Assembly: GCF_019749955.1 (NCBI RefSeq)
Contig: NZ_JAIEPC010000064.1
Coordinates: forward strand, 1 to 64,000
Origin: Sphingomonas sp.
Lineage (GTDB): Bacteria; Pseudomonadota; Alphaproteobacteria; Sphingomonadales; Sphingomonadaceae
Direction of reading: 5' to 3'
Length of the DNA: 64,000 bases
The stretch's first letter is position 1; each line of letters starts with the position of its first letter. The translations under genes and the position numbers were made by a program. Shown here in pieces: positions 9,628-18,272 of this stretch. Under the pieces are notes generated by a model that searched no databases, was not told the DNA's origin, and saw only the letters and a list, made by a program, of their open reading frames with translations.

Positions 9628-10892
9628 GGATGCGCGGCCAGCCGCTTGCTGAGATAATCGACCAGGAGCGCTTCCGACACCGCTTCCTGTTCGCCAGTCG
9701 CCAAGTCCTTAACAACCGGCAGACTTGCGCCGGTATCATCGCGTCCGGCTACCAGCACTGCAAACTTGGCAGCACGGTTGTCCGCGTCGGAGAACTGATT
9801 CTTTACACTCCTGTGCAGGCTCGCATCGGTGCGCAGGCCGCCGTTTCGCAATAGCGCGATCATCCTGATAGCGTGAAAAGTTGCAGCCGCATTCATTTGG
9901 ATAACGATGATTTGAGGGGCGTCTGCTGCAACAAACTCCGACAACATCGCCAACCGCTCGATACCGGCGGCCCAACCAACACCGGGTGTGGGCTTACCTC
10001 CAAGACTCTCGATCAGCCCGTCATAGCGCCCACCGGCGAGCACCGTCCCCTGCGCGCCGAGCCGGTCGGTCACGAATTCGAACGCCGTGTGGCGATAATA
10101 ATCGAGCCCGCGCACCAGCCGACCGTTGCGCGTCCAGGCGACGCCTGCTGCATCGAGTCCGTTCGTCACGCTATCGAAAAACGCCCCTGCTTCGCTCGTC
10201 AGATACGAATCGATGCTGGGTGCGGCTTCGGCGATCGGCCTGTCTTTCGGATCCTTGCTGTCCAAAATGCGCAGCGGATTCTTGTCGAGCCGCGCAAGGC
10301 TGTCCTCGCTCAACTCCCCGCGATGCGCCTCGAAATGCGCGACCAGCGCCGCCCGCCACGCATCACGCGTCTCGGCATCGCCGAGCGTATTCAGCTGGAG
10401 CGTCACCCCGTCCGAAATCCCCAGCTCGCGGATGAGCTGATCGGCGAACACCAGCAATTCGACATCGGCAGCAGGTTCGGCCGCACCAAGCACTTCGGCG
10501 TCGATCTGGTGGAACTGGCGGTAGCGCCCCTTTTGCGGGCGCTCATAACGGAACACCGGGCCGTGCGTGACGAGCTTCAGCGGCGCATATTGCTGCCACC
10601 CCTCAGTCAAAAACGCGCGCGCGATCCCCGCCGTGAATTCGGGCCGCAAGGTGATCGAATCACCGCCGCGATCCTCAAACGTGTACATTTCCTTCGACAC
10701 GACATCGGTCGTCTCGCCCAGCGAGCGCGCGAACACCGCCGTCGCTTCGAACACCGGCAATTCAACCCGCTGGAAACAATAGAGCTTACGCACACGCTCA
10801 AAGGCTTCAACGACGCGAGCGAAGCGACGCTGTTCCTCTCCAAAAATATCCTGTGTCCCGCGAATGCGGTTTGGCGTGGTGATCCGGCTCAT
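9624..10892 (-). CDS. hisS: Histidyl-tRNA synthetase
   Basis: 422 residues from the ATG at 10892; the in-frame extension to 10964 carries no conserved sequence. Charges tRNA-His. Class II motifs are visible: motif 2 ([18 protein letters not shown]), the histidine-specific [15 protein letters not shown], and motif 3 near [13 protein letters not shown]. The C-terminal anticodon-binding domain covers about the last 95 residues. First gene of the hisS-prfA-prmC unit. Confidence 0.96.
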   Translation of the reverse strand: MSRITTPNRIRGTQDIFGEEQRRFARVVEAFERVRKLYCFQRVELPVFEATAVFARSLGETTDVVSKEMYTFEDRGGDSITLRPEFTAGIARAFLTEGWQQYAPLKLVTHGPVFRYERPQKGRYRQFHQIDAEVLGAAEPAADVELLVFADQLIRELGISDGVTLQLNTLGDAETRDAWRAALVAHFEAHRGELSEDSLARLDKNPLRILDSKDPKDRPIAEAAPSIDSYLTSEAGAFFDSVTNGLDAAGVAWTRNGRLVRGLDYYRHTAFEFVTDRLGAQGTVLAGGRYDGLIESLGGKPTPGVGWAAGIERLAMLSEFVAADAPQIIVIQMNAAATFHAIRMIALLRNGGLRTDASLHRSVKNQFSDADNRAAKFAVLVAGRDDTGASLPVVKDLATGEQEAVSEALLVDYLSKRLAAHP

Positions 10893-11031
10893 TAAGCGGC
10901 GTTCTCTAGGCGAAAATGTCGCAATTTGCCAATGGGCGAAAATCGTCCGAAACGGACGCATCATGCATCGCTACGGCACGCTTGCCTGCATGGGACTTGC
11001 CGATCGCATCGGCAGGACTAAGCCCTGAGTG

Positions 11032-11679
11032 ATGGCCATTTCCCCGATTGCCCGGCTCGGCAACCATATCGCGCCGCCGCGCTTCCTGCTCTTCGCGCTG
11101 GCGCTGGTGGTGGGCCTTGGCGTGCTGATCCCCGCGATCGGCTGGTCGCGCGGCACGCTGGTGGCTTTCGACATTGCCAGTGCGTTGTTTCTGGTCGCGA
11201 TTGCGCCGCTGCTGTGGAGCAAGACCGATCGCATGCGCGAGCACGCGCGCAATAACGACGCCAACCGCACCTTGCTGCTCGGCATCACCGGCCTCGTCTC
11301 GCTGGTGATCCTCGTCGCGGTGTTCAGCGAACTCCACGGCAAGCCCAACCCGACGACTGTGGCGCTGGTGGTCGGCACGCTCGCGCTGTCGTGGCTGTTC
11401 TCCAACACGATCTACACGCTGCATTACGCCCACCTCTATTACTCCGACGCAGACGGTGAGGATCGCGGCGGCATCGATTTTCCGGGCGATGCCGAACCCA
11501 ATTACTGGGACTTCGCCTATTTCAGCTTCACGCTCGGCATGACGTTCCAGACGTCGGACGTCGAAATCAGCCACAGCGCGATCCGCCAGACCGTGATCGG
11601 CCATTGCCTCGCTGCGTTCGTGTTCAACATCGGCGTGCTGGCGTTTTCGATCAACGTGCTGGGCAGCAGCGGGGGTTAG
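11032..11679 (+). CDS. DUF1345 family integral membrane protein
   Basis: 215 residues starting at the ATG right after an in-frame GTG (11029). Four or five hydrophobic helices are visible (about 18-37, 44-60, 82-101, 108-128 and 190-213). The conserved block TLHYAHLYYSD, then PNYWDFAYFSFTLGMTFQTSD, then SHSAIRQTVIGH is characteristic of DUF1345, whose pore-like segment recalls small ion channels. No substrate is known. It is divergent from hisS and followed by a family 1 palindromic repeat. Confidence 0.85.
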   Translation: MAISPIARLGNHIAPPRFLLFALALVVGLGVLIPAIGWSRGTLVAFDIASALFLVAIAPLLWSKTDRMREHARNNDANRTLLLGITGLVSLVILVAVFSELHGKPNPTTVALVVGTLALSWLFSNTIYTLHYAHLYYSDADGEDRGGIDFPGDAEPNYWDFAYFSFTLGMTFQTSDVEISHSAIRQTVIGHCLAAFVFNIGVLAFSINVLGSSGG

Positions 11680-11709
11680 GCACCTCGAACGTGGGAATCG
11701 CCCTCACCC

Positions 11710-11799
11710 CGCTTGTGCTGAGCTTGTCGAAGCACCGTCCTTCTTCTTCCGGCCGATCGCAAAAGAAGGACGGCCCTTCGACAAGCTCAGGGCAAACGG
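11710..11799. repeat. Palindromic intergenic repeat, family 1, copy B
   Basis: Same orientation as copy A: left arm CTGAGCTTGTCGAAGCACCG, right arm CCTTCGACAAGCTCAGGGC. The inner segments also pair (GTCCTTCTTCTT with AAAGAAGGAC). It lies in the 222-bp gap between the DUF1345 gene and the M61 protease gene; nothing else is seen in that gap. Confidence 0.85.
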
Positions 11800-11901
11800 C
11801 GTTAGGGCAGACCACCAAGCTCGAGAATGCCGCCGGGGCTGGACGCCGTGCCACCGGCCTGCCTAAACTTGCGCATCTTCCCGCCTGACCGAAAGCCCGC
11901 C

Positions 11902-13806
11902 ATGATCCGCACGCTGACCTTTGCCGCGATCCTGCTCGCGTCGACTGCTGCTCTTGCCGAAAATTCGAAGCCCCAGCCGGTGCCCCATGTCGATACGATC
12001 CCGGCGGCGAAGGACATTCCCTATCCCGGCACGATCAGCCTCGCGATCGACGCGACCGATACGCGCCGCGCGATCTTCAAGGTGAAAGAAGTGCTGCCCG
12101 TCGCCAAGGCCGGGCATATGGTGCTGCTGTTTCCCAAATGGCTGCCCGGCAATCACTCGCCGACCGGCCAGATCGAAAAGCTCGCCGGGCTGAAGATCAG
12201 CGCGAATGGCAAGCCCGTGCCGTGGACGCGCGATCCCGTCGATGTGTTCGCTTTCCACATCGAGGTGCCCGCAGGCGCCAAGGCGCTCGACATCGACTTC
12301 CAGTTCCTGTCGGCCACCGCGCCGGGCCAGGGCCGCGTGGTGATGACGCCCAACATGCTCAGCCTGCAATGGCAGTCGATGAGCCTTTATCCGGCGGGCT
12401 ATTTCACGCGGCAAATCCCGGTCGAGGCGTCGGTGACTTATCCCGAAGGCTGGACCGCCGCCTCGGCGCTGCCGTCGAAGGCCAGCGGCAGCAGCTATCG
12501 TTATGACCGCACCAATTATGAAGTGCTGGTCGATTCGCCGGTGATCGCGGGGCGTTACTATAAAGCCTTCCCGCTCCGCCCGCGCGTCACGCTCGACGTG
12601 GTCGCCGACACCGCCGCCGAGCTTGCCGCCAAGCCCGAGCAGATCGACGCGCACAAGGCGCTGGTCGATCAGGCCGTGAAAACCTTCGGGTCGCAGCATT
12701 ACGATAACTATCATTTCCTGCTGTCGATCACCGACGAGCTCGGCGGGATTGGGCTTGAGCATCACCGCAGCTCCGAAAACGGCGTGAAGCCGGGCTATTT
12801 CACCGATTGGGAGTCGAGCACGCCCGCGCGCGACCTGCTGCCGCACGAATTCTCGCACAGCTGGGACGGCAAATTCCGCCGCGGCGCCGATCTCTGGACG
12901 CCCGATTACCGCACGCCGATGCGCGATTCGCTGCTGTGGGTCTATGAAGGCCAGACGCAATTCTGGGGCTATGTCCTCGCGGCGCGATCGGGCCTCGTCT
13001 CGAAGCAGGATACGCTCGATGCCTATGCGCTGGTGCTCGCGAGCCTGGGCAATACCAAGGGGCGTGAGTGGCGGCCGATGGTCGACACCACCAACGACCC
13101 GACGATGGCGATGCGCCGCCCCAAGGGCTGGTCGAGCTGGCAGCGCAGCGAGGATTATTACAACGAAGGCCTGCTGGTGTGGATGGAAGTCGATGCGATC
13201 CTGCGGCGCCAGTCGAACGGCACCAAGTCGCTCGACGATTTCGCGCAGGCCTTTTTCGGCATCAACGACGGCGACTGGGGCCAGGTGACCTATACGCTCG
13301 ACGACGTCGTCGCGACGCTCCACAAGCTGGTGCCGCTCTATGACTGGAAGCAGATGCTGACCCAGCGGCTGACCGAAACCGGCGCGCCTGCCCCCTTCGC
13401 AGGGTTCATCGCCAATGGCTATCGGCTGGTCTTCACCGACGCGCCGACGCCCTATTTCAAACTCAACGAAAAGGACCGCAAGTTCACCGATCTCAGCTAT
13501 TCGGTGGGCGTGATCGTCGGCAAGGATGGCGGGCTGGTGTCAGTGGTCTGGGACAGCCCGGCCTTTGCCGCCGGCCTCGACAATGGCGACACGATCACGG
13601 GCGTCAACGGCTTCGCCTACTCCCCTGAAAAGCTGAAGGAAGCGATCACCGCGGCCAAGGATGGCGCGCCAATCACCCTGCTCGTCAAAAAGGGCGAGCG
13701 GATCGAGACAAGAGTGATCGACTATAAGGGCGGCTTGCGCTATCCGCGCCTCGCCAAGATCGGAACCGGCGAGACCGGGCTCGATCGGCTGCTGACACCG
13801 CGATAA
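11902..13806 (+). CDS. M61 family metallopeptidase with PDZ domain
   Basis: 634 residues with a signal peptide (MIRTLTFAAILLASTAALAE), so probably periplasmic. Family M61 covers glycyl-type aminopeptidases. The zinc site is visible: H315-E-F-S-H319 and the downstream glutamate E349 in LLWVYEGQTQFWG. The N-terminal domain up to about 220 is beta-rich, and a PDZ-like domain lies at about 530-605 (VVWDSPAFAAGLDNGDTITG). The ATG at 11902 is chosen because the signal peptide starts there; the frame is open from 11827 without coding character. Confidence 0.92.
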   Translation: MIRTLTFAAILLASTAALAENSKPQPVPHVDTIPAAKDIPYPGTISLAIDATDTRRAIFKVKEVLPVAKAGHMVLLFPKWLPGNHSPTGQIEKLAGLKISANGKPVPWTRDPVDVFAFHIEVPAGAKALDIDFQFLSATAPGQGRVVMTPNMLSLQWQSMSLYPAGYFTRQIPVEASVTYPEGWTAASALPSKASGSSYRYDRTNYEVLVDSPVIAGRYYKAFPLRPRVTLDVVADTAAELAAKPEQIDAHKALVDQAVKTFGSQHYDNYHFLLSITDELGGIGLEHHRSSENGVKPGYFTDWESSTPARDLLPHEFSHSWDGKFRRGADLWTPDYRTPMRDSLLWVYEGQTQFWGYVLAARSGLVSKQDTLDAYALVLASLGNTKGREWRPMVDTTNDPTMAMRRPKGWSSWQRSEDYYNEGLLVWMEVDAILRRQSNGTKSLDDFAQAFFGINDGDWGQVTYTLDDVVATLHKLVPLYDWKQMLTQRLTETGAPAPFAGFIANGYRLVFTDAPTPYFKLNEKDRKFTDLSYSVGVIVGKDGGLVSVVWDSPAFAAGLDNGDTITGVNGFAYSPEKLKEAITAAKDGAPITLLVKKGERIETRVIDYKGGLRYPRLAKIGTGETGLDRLLTPR

Positions 13807-13819
13807 CAGGAATCCATTC

Positions 13820-14359
13820 ATGCGCATCGACATGGTGCCGGTCGGCGACGACCCACCCAACAGCCTCAATTGCATCATCGAAGTGCCCGTCGGCGGCGAG
13901 CCGGTGAAATATGAATTCGACAAAAAATCGGGCGCGCTGTTCGTCGACCGCATCCTGCACACGCCGATGCGCTATCCGGCGAATTACGGCTTCATCCCGC
14001 ACACGCTGTCGCCCGACGGCGACCCGCTTGACGCGCTCGTCGTCGCGCGCTCGCCGTTCATCCCGGGCTGCATCGTGCGGGTGCGCCCGATTGCGGTGCT
14101 CCACCTCGAAGACGAAGCCGGCGGCGATGAAAAGCTGCTGACCGTCCCGGTCGACGGCACTTTCCCTTATTACACCAACGTCGATGAGCATCACGACCTG
14201 CCCGAGATCGTGATGCAGCAGATCGAGCATTTCTTCACCCATTACAAGGATCTGGAACCCAAGAAATGGGTGCGGATCGGCAAATGGGGCAATGCCGAAG
14301 AGGCACGGCGGATCATCATCGAAGCGATCGAACGCGCCAAAACCGCGAAAGCCGACTGA
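13820..14359 (+). CDS. ppa: Inorganic pyrophosphatase
   Basis: 179 residues, family I soluble pyrophosphatase, which hydrolyses PPi to phosphate and pulls biosynthetic reactions forward. The metal-binding signature DGDPLDALVV is present, preceded by MRYPANYGFIPHT; KWGNAEEARRIIIEAIER closes the C-terminus. The ATG lies 13 bp after the protease stop with AGGA upstream. Converges on the GNAT gene with a 3-bp gap. Confidence 0.97.
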   Translation: MRIDMVPVGDDPPNSLNCIIEVPVGGEPVKYEFDKKSGALFVDRILHTPMRYPANYGFIPHTLSPDGDPLDALVVARSPFIPGCIVRVRPIAVLHLEDEAGGDEKLLTVPVDGTFPYYTNVDEHHDLPEIVMQQIEHFFTHYKDLEPKKWVRIGKWGNAEEARRIIIEAIERAKTAKAD

Positions 14360-14362
14360 GTG

Positions 14363-14854
14363 CTATTGGCCGGGGCGCTCGCCTGCCAAGGCAGCGAGCG
14401 CCTCGCCCTCCAGCCGCCAGAGCCGCCATTCGGGCTGGAGCTTGGCGCCGAGCCGATCATAGAAGCGCTGGCCGCCTCCATTTTCCGTCAGCACGATCCA
14501 GTCCATCCACGCACAATCGCGCGCCTGCGCCTCAACCGCGAGCGCGCGCATCAAGGCTTCGCCCGCGCCCAGACCGCGCGCCTCGGCATCGACGAACAGA
14601 TCCTCAAGATAGAGGATCGGCTGGGCCATCCAGAAGTTGAAGCTGAGAAACCACAGCGCAACCCCGACGATCTTGCCCTCATGCTGGGCGACATGGGCAA
14701 AGCCCGACGGCGTGGCGCCGAACAGCGCATGGCCAAGCGCATCGGGTGCCGCCGAAACCCAGTCGGGATGGCCGATATGCCGCCCAAAGCGCAGCAGCCG
14801 CTCATGAATGGCGTCAACGTCCGCGCGAACGGCAGGGCGCGCCGTGACGCTCAA
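14363..14854 (-). CDS. GNAT family N-acetyltransferase
   Basis: 163 residues from a TTG at 14854 that overlaps the upstream stop codon in a TTGA, indicating coupled translation. The acetyl-CoA-binding core is visible: ILYLEDLFVDAEARGLGAGE (motif A, with the G-x-G-x-G/A loop), then MDWIVLTENGGGQRFYDRLG. It resembles its upstream neighbour in layout, suggesting an old duplication. Substrate unknown. Confidence 0.85.
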   Translation of the reverse strand: MSVTARPAVRADVDAIHERLLRFGRHIGHPDWVSAAPDALGHALFGATPSGFAHVAQHEGKIVGVALWFLSFNFWMAQPILYLEDLFVDAEARGLGAGEALMRALAVEAQARDCAWMDWIVLTENGGGQRFYDRLGAKLQPEWRLWRLEGEALAALAGERPGQ

Positions 14855-15330
14855 GGTTGCGCCGCAAAGTTTTTGAGCGCGTCGCCTGACATGCGGCAGA
14901 TGCGCCAGTCGTCCATTACGCTCGCGCCCATTGCCTTGTAGAATTCCTGCGCGGGCGTGTTCCAGTCGAGCACGGCCCATTCGAACCGCCCGCACCCGCG
15001 CTCAACCGCAATGGCGGCGAGCCGCTTGAGCAGCGCCTTGCCGACCCCCGTCCCGCGCGCTTCGGGCGTCACATACAGGTCCTCAAGATACAGCCCGCGC
15101 CACCCGGTCCAGGTCGAGAAATTGTGGAAGAACAGCGCCAGACCGACCGGCGCGCCATCGACTTCGGCAATCAGCGCCTCGGCGGCAGGCGGGGTCGAAA
15201 ACAGCGCCTGATGGAGCAGCTCCTCGGTCGCGACGACCTTGTCGAGTGCGCGCTCATAAGCGGCAAGCTCGCGCACGAAATGCAGGATGGTGCCAACATC
15301 GGCGGGGGTAGCGAATCGGATCACAGTCAT
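14851..15330 (-). CDS. GNAT family N-acetyltransferase (diamine/amino-acid type)
   Basis: 159 residues from the ATG at 15330, which overlaps the DMT transporter stop (ATGA). GNAT motifs are complete: LYLEDLYVTPEARGTGVGKA followed by FEWAVLDWNTPAQEFYKAMG. This layout is typical of the spermidine/thialysine-type acetyltransferase subgroup; that is an inference from motif similarity. Middle gene of a three-gene unit (DMT transporter, GNAT, GNAT). Confidence 0.88.
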   Translation of the reverse strand: MTVIRFATPADVGTILHFVRELAAYERALDKVVATEELLHQALFSTPPAAEALIAEVDGAPVGLALFFHNFSTWTGWRGLYLEDLYVTPEARGTGVGKALLKRLAAIAVERGCGRFEWAVLDWNTPAQEFYKAMGASVMDDWRICRMSGDALKNFAAQP

Positions 15331-16223
15331 GCAGCAGCCTCGGTCTGGGGAGCAGGCGCGATGCTGCCGCGCACGGCGACAAGGCAACCGATGATGATCA
15401 GCCCTGCACCGCCGACGGTATAGCCCGACACCTGCTCGCCGAAAACGACATAGCCCAAAATCGCGGCCCAGATGAAGGCGGTATATTCAACCATCGACAG
15501 CAGTTGCGCCTCGGCCCGGCCATAGGCCCAGGCGAGCGCAAAAGCGGACACGGAGCCAATCACTGCCGCCGCCACCACCCAGGGCAATTGCGCGACGCTC
15601 GGCCAGGTCGCGAGCCACGGTGCGCCCGCGAGCATCAGCGCGCCGATGACGAGACTGGTGAAAAGGGTGACTTCGAGCGGACTCGCGATCTGCGCTTGCT
15701 GCCGCAGCAGGATCAGGCTCCCGGCGTAGAGTAGCGAGGCAAGCACCACCGCGCCCGACCCCAGCAGCAAATCGGGCGAACTTTCGCCGCGCGACTGGCC
15801 CAGCGCAATCACCAGCACGCCCACGCTCGCCACCAGCGAGCCGAGCACCGCGCCGCGTCCGATCTGCTCCTTCAGGAACAGGCCTGCCAGAAACAGCGCG
15901 ATCAGCGGCGCAAGGAACGTCAGCGCAACCGCCTGCGCCATCGGCACGCGCACCAGCCCCCAGAAGAACAGCAGCACCGACAGCCCCGCCGCCAGCCCGC
16001 GCAGAACGTGGAGCCTGAGCGCCGCGCCCCCCGGCCAGCGATGCCCGCGAGCGACGAAAACTGCCCCGGTCAACGCCACCCCCGCCACCGACCGCCAGAG
16101 TACAGCACTATAGGCGCCGCTCTGGAGCGACAGATATTTCATCAGCGCATCCATGATCGAATAGCTGAAGATACCCAGGCACGCGACGGCGAAGGCGATG
16201 GCAGGAGACGTCTTGGTCGACAC
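15327..16223 (-). CDS. DMT superfamily transporter (EamA type)
   Basis: 298 residues with about ten hydrophobic helices in two EamA halves (about 8-140 and 150-285). The first-half motif ALTFLAPLIALFLAGLFLKE and the second-half YTAFIWAAILGYVVFGEQVS are typical of the RhaT/EamA group of metabolite exporters. It leads two acetyltransferase genes with overlapping stop and start codons, so an amine or amino acid could be a common substrate (inference). Divergent from the orphan ribbon-helix-helix gene. Confidence 0.9.
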   Translation of the reverse strand: MSTKTSPAIAFAVACLGIFSYSIMDALMKYLSLQSGAYSAVLWRSVAGVALTGAVFVARGHRWPGGAALRLHVLRGLAAGLSVLLFFWGLVRVPMAQAVALTFLAPLIALFLAGLFLKEQIGRGAVLGSLVASVGVLVIALGQSRGESSPDLLLGSGAVVLASLLYAGSLILLRQQAQIASPLEVTLFTSLVIGALMLAGAPWLATWPSVAQLPWVVAAAVIGSVSAFALAWAYGRAEAQLLSMVEYTAFIWAAILGYVVFGEQVSGYTVGGAGLIIIGCLVAVRGSIAPAPQTEAAA

Positions 16224-16284
16224 AAGGCGTGCGCTACACCCCGCGCGCGGCGGGCGCTATCCTCCGGCACGACAATATGCCTGT

Positions 16285-16302
16285 TGCGATACATGTATTG
16301 CA
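16285..16302. promoter_or_regulatory. 18-bp palindrome upstream of the ribbon-helix-helix gene
   Basis: TGCGATACATGTATTGCA pairs at 8 of 9 positions about its centre and ends 16 bp before the antitoxin-like ATG. Ribbon-helix-helix antitoxins repress their own promoters at such dyads, so this is a probable operator. Half-sites TGCRATA/TATTGCA recur in the palindrome at 16869. Confidence 0.6.
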
Positions 16303-16318
16303 CGACTGTGCTGCGCCG

Positions 16319-16501
16319 ATGTCGCTTCGCTTGCCCGCCGATGTTGCAGACCACCTCGCCGCGCTGTCGGCACTAACGGGGCAATCAAAGACGTTTTGCG
16401 CCACCGAAGCGATTGTCGAACATATCGATGATCTGGAGGATGGCGTCATGCCCACCACTGTGGTCCGGCTCGGCAGTCGGCGTGATGTTTACCGGCGGTG
16501 A
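16319..16501 (+). CDS. Orphan ribbon-helix-helix antitoxin-like protein
   Basis: 60 residues. The N-terminal two thirds (MSLRLPADVADHLAALSALT, then KTFCATEAIVEHIDDLED) fit the RelB/CopG-type fold: a beta strand for DNA contact and two helices. After LED the usual C-terminus, which neutralises the toxin, is replaced by unrelated residues, and no RelE/ParE gene follows. It is therefore probably a decayed or stand-alone regulator. The start at 16319 follows the family N-terminus; in-frame ATGs further up would run through the palindrome. Could be a pseudogene. Confidence 0.6.
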   Translation: MSLRLPADVADHLAALSALTGQSKTFCATEAIVEHIDDLEDGVMPTTVVRLGSRRDVYRR

Positions 16502-16849
16502 TCGAGCCGCAGCAGCAATCGCCCTGATCGCCGCCCTTCAGCCTGAATTTTCAGTCCCGGGCAGCCTGGCGTTCGGCGGGCAACGCTCTGGTGGCGCGAT
16601 CTGGGCCGCAGGCAGGCGGCGCTGCTCAAGAAATGTTCCACGAACGAACAGCAGCGTACGGACAAGCAAGTTCTTTAAAGACGATCCGCATGCTGGGTAC
16701 GCAATTGCTACGATCGCTTGCCTACTCCCGCAAGCCGGCCCGGCCTGTTGGTCGTTCATTTGCCAAACAGGCTGCGCAGGGGAACTCAACCGCCGCACTA
16801 TGCGCAAAAGGGGGACCCTATTGTCCAATTTATGTGACGTCCAAATGTC
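16502..16849. other. Gap with no convincing gene
   Basis: This 350-bp stretch has lower GC than its surroundings and only short frames without ribosome binding sites or the local codon bias. It may be remnant DNA of a lost toxin-antitoxin partner. I see no hairpin terminator, tRNA or repeat in it. Confidence 0.5.
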
Positions 16850-16882
16850 TTGACATTTGTCTCGTAGTTGCAATATATTGCA
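16850..16882 (+). promoter_or_regulatory. Consensus promoter with an operator palindrome over the -10
   Basis: TTGACA at 16850-16855 and TATATT at 16874-16879 are 18 bp apart. The -10 lies inside the perfect 14-bp palindrome TGCAATATATTGCA (16869-16882). A repressor bound there would block RNA polymerase directly. The half-sites match the palindrome at 16285, so the same ribbon-helix-helix protein may bind both (inference). The first downstream gene is the 54-aa membrane protein at 17017. Confidence 0.65.
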
Positions 16883-17016
16883 CGGACTGGGCAAGCTCCT
16901 CGCGCGTCAGGCCTAATTGGCTAGCTAGTGTGAGCGCCATTGTTTTTGCAAAAGAGAGTTATTGGCGATGCAGTAAGGGACGTATCGATGGGGGGGGACA
17001 CCCCAGGAGACCACAC

Positions 17017-17181
17017 ATGCTTAACATTCTCAGTGTTCTTATTTTCTTTGTAGCAACCGTGTCGGTCTTTTGGGTGATCTACGGCACCTTGATGCCAGCT
17101 TTACCCAGAATGATAAAATTGCTCACTGTGGAATCTAACGCCCATCTCTTGCAGTATGACTATCATGAGACACAAAACTGA
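17017..17181 (+). CDS. 54-aa single-pass membrane protein
   Basis: MLNILSVLIFFVATVSVFWV opens a hydrophobic helix of about 25 residues, followed by a short basic/polar tail ending YHETQN. AGGAGA at 17005-17010 is ideally spaced from the ATG and a consensus promoter lies 140 bp upstream, so expression is plausible. Codon use is AT-rich compared with its neighbours, pointing to recent acquisition. The size and layout recall small hydrophobic toxins or stress-membrane proteins, but no family is recognised. Confidence 0.6.
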   Translation: MLNILSVLIFFVATVSVFWVIYGTLMPALPRMIKLLTVESNAHLLQYDYHETQN

Positions 17182-17361
17182 ACGCTTTTAAATATATTAT
17201 ATTATCGAAATTTTGAGTAATTTTATCTTCGATACTGTCAGGAAACGTTCAAAACGCTTGACTTGATGACGACTGCTGACGTTGTCGCAGCCTTCCACCC
17301 CAAATTTTGAGCTTTACGGCCGCGCTGGGGATTGGCTTTTCCTCACCTCAAGCCCCGTCGC

Positions 17362-17877
17362 CTATCGCAACCGCATCTGGTCGCCTTCGATACTGACGCT
17401 TTGCAATTGCCGCAGATAGGTGTGGCCGAGCAGCGAGATGTCGGCGCCTTCGATCACCACGGCATGCACATTGTTCGCGCGTTTGCCGTCGAGCACGATC
17501 GTATCGATATACACTTCCTGCCCGCGCAGATCGCCACCGGCACCCTTGCCGATCACTTCATATTGCGAGGGGTCGAAATTGACATTGGCCTGCCGCGCAT
17601 CGGCTTCGCTCAGCGCGACGGTGTCGGCGCCGGTATCGACGACGAAGTGCAGCGGCATGCCGTTGACTTCGGCAATCGCGATGAAATGGCCCCCCGGTGC
17701 GCGGTCGAGCACCGTCTCGGTCGGATGATCGATCGGCGGCGCGGTGACCGTCGGCGAGGCCGATCCGCTGCGCGCCAGCGTGGCTGGCGCCGCCGCAGGT
17801 GCACGGCGGGGCCCGACCGGGATCATCAGGCCAAAGGCTGTGCCGAGCAGCAGCACGAGGACGAGGGCAAAACGCAT
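17362..17877 (-). CDS. Retropepsin-like aspartic protease, membrane-anchored
   Basis: 171 residues of the clan AA / TIGR02281-type family. An N-terminal hydrophobic segment (MRFALVLVLLLGTAFGLMIP) exports or anchors the protein. The catalytic motif is FVVDTGADTVALSEADA, in a single copy, so the active enzyme must be a dimer as in retropepsins. A second conserved block, ISLLGHTYLRQL, matches the flap/Gly-rich region of the family. Bacterial members are periplasmic with poorly known substrates. Confidence 0.88.
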   Translation of the reverse strand: MRFALVLVLLLGTAFGLMIPVGPRRAPAAAPATLARSGSASPTVTAPPIDHPTETVLDRAPGGHFIAIAEVNGMPLHFVVDTGADTVALSEADARQANVNFDPSQYEVIGKGAGGDLRGQEVYIDTIVLDGKRANNVHAVVIEGADISLLGHTYLRQLQSVSIEGDQMRLR

Positions 17878-17951
17878 GACGCTTGGCGTAGCCGCGCGGC
17901 GTTAGAATGCCGCTAATCGAGATGGCAAAGAAACTATGGACGGCGCGCGGC

Positions 17952-18272
17952 TCAGTGCCCGCTCGCGAGTTTCAGGCCGACAATGCAGAGGATCAAGCCA
18001 ACCAATAGCAGACCGCGAATGATCGTCAGTGTCTCGGCGCCCGTCGCGACACCAACCAGCACGGTACCAATCGCGCCGATCCCGACCCACACCGCATAGG
18101 CCGTGCCCAGCGGAATCGTCTTGGCGGCGCGCTCCAGCAGCCCGAAGCTCAAAAACGCACAGACGAAAAAGCCCGCGTTCCAGCCAAGATTGCGAAAGCC
18201 GTCAGCATGGCGCAGGCACGTCGTGAAGCCGACCTCGAACAGGCCCGCCAGCACCAGCAGTGCCCACGCCAT
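17952..18272 (-). CDS. sugE: Small multidrug resistance transporter, SugE/Gdx type
   Basis: 106 residues, four transmembrane helices. The conserved glutamate of the family lies in LAGLFEVGF (E13), and the segment GTAYAVWVGIGAIGTVLVGV followed by GLKL at the C-terminus is close to E. coli SugE/Gdx. Gdx proteins export guanidinium by proton exchange; no guanidine riboswitch is seen here. The ATG directly abuts the ispG stop codon (TAAATG), so the two are co-translated. Confidence 0.9.
   Translation of the reverse strand: MAWALLVLAGLFEVGFTTCLRHADGFRNLGWNAGFFVCAFLSFGLLERAAKTIPLGTAYAVWVGIGAIGTVLVGVATGAETLTIIRGLLLVGLILCIVGLKLASGH

Noticed and set aside
11863..13323. 486-codon open frame antisense to the M61 protease
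   Set aside because: Same shadow composition; the plus strand has a full catalytic motif and signal peptide.
16635..16649. LexA/SOS-like GTTC...GAAC motif
   Set aside because: Spacing is GTTC-N3-GAAC rather than the alphaproteobacterial GTTC-N7-GTTC, and no gene is positioned to use it.
16830..16940. 36-codon minus-strand frame (MALTLASQLGLTREELAQSV at the start) across the 16.85-kb promoter
   Set aside because: It faintly recalls a helix-turn-helix, but has no Shine-Dalgarno and covers a consensus promoter on the other strand.
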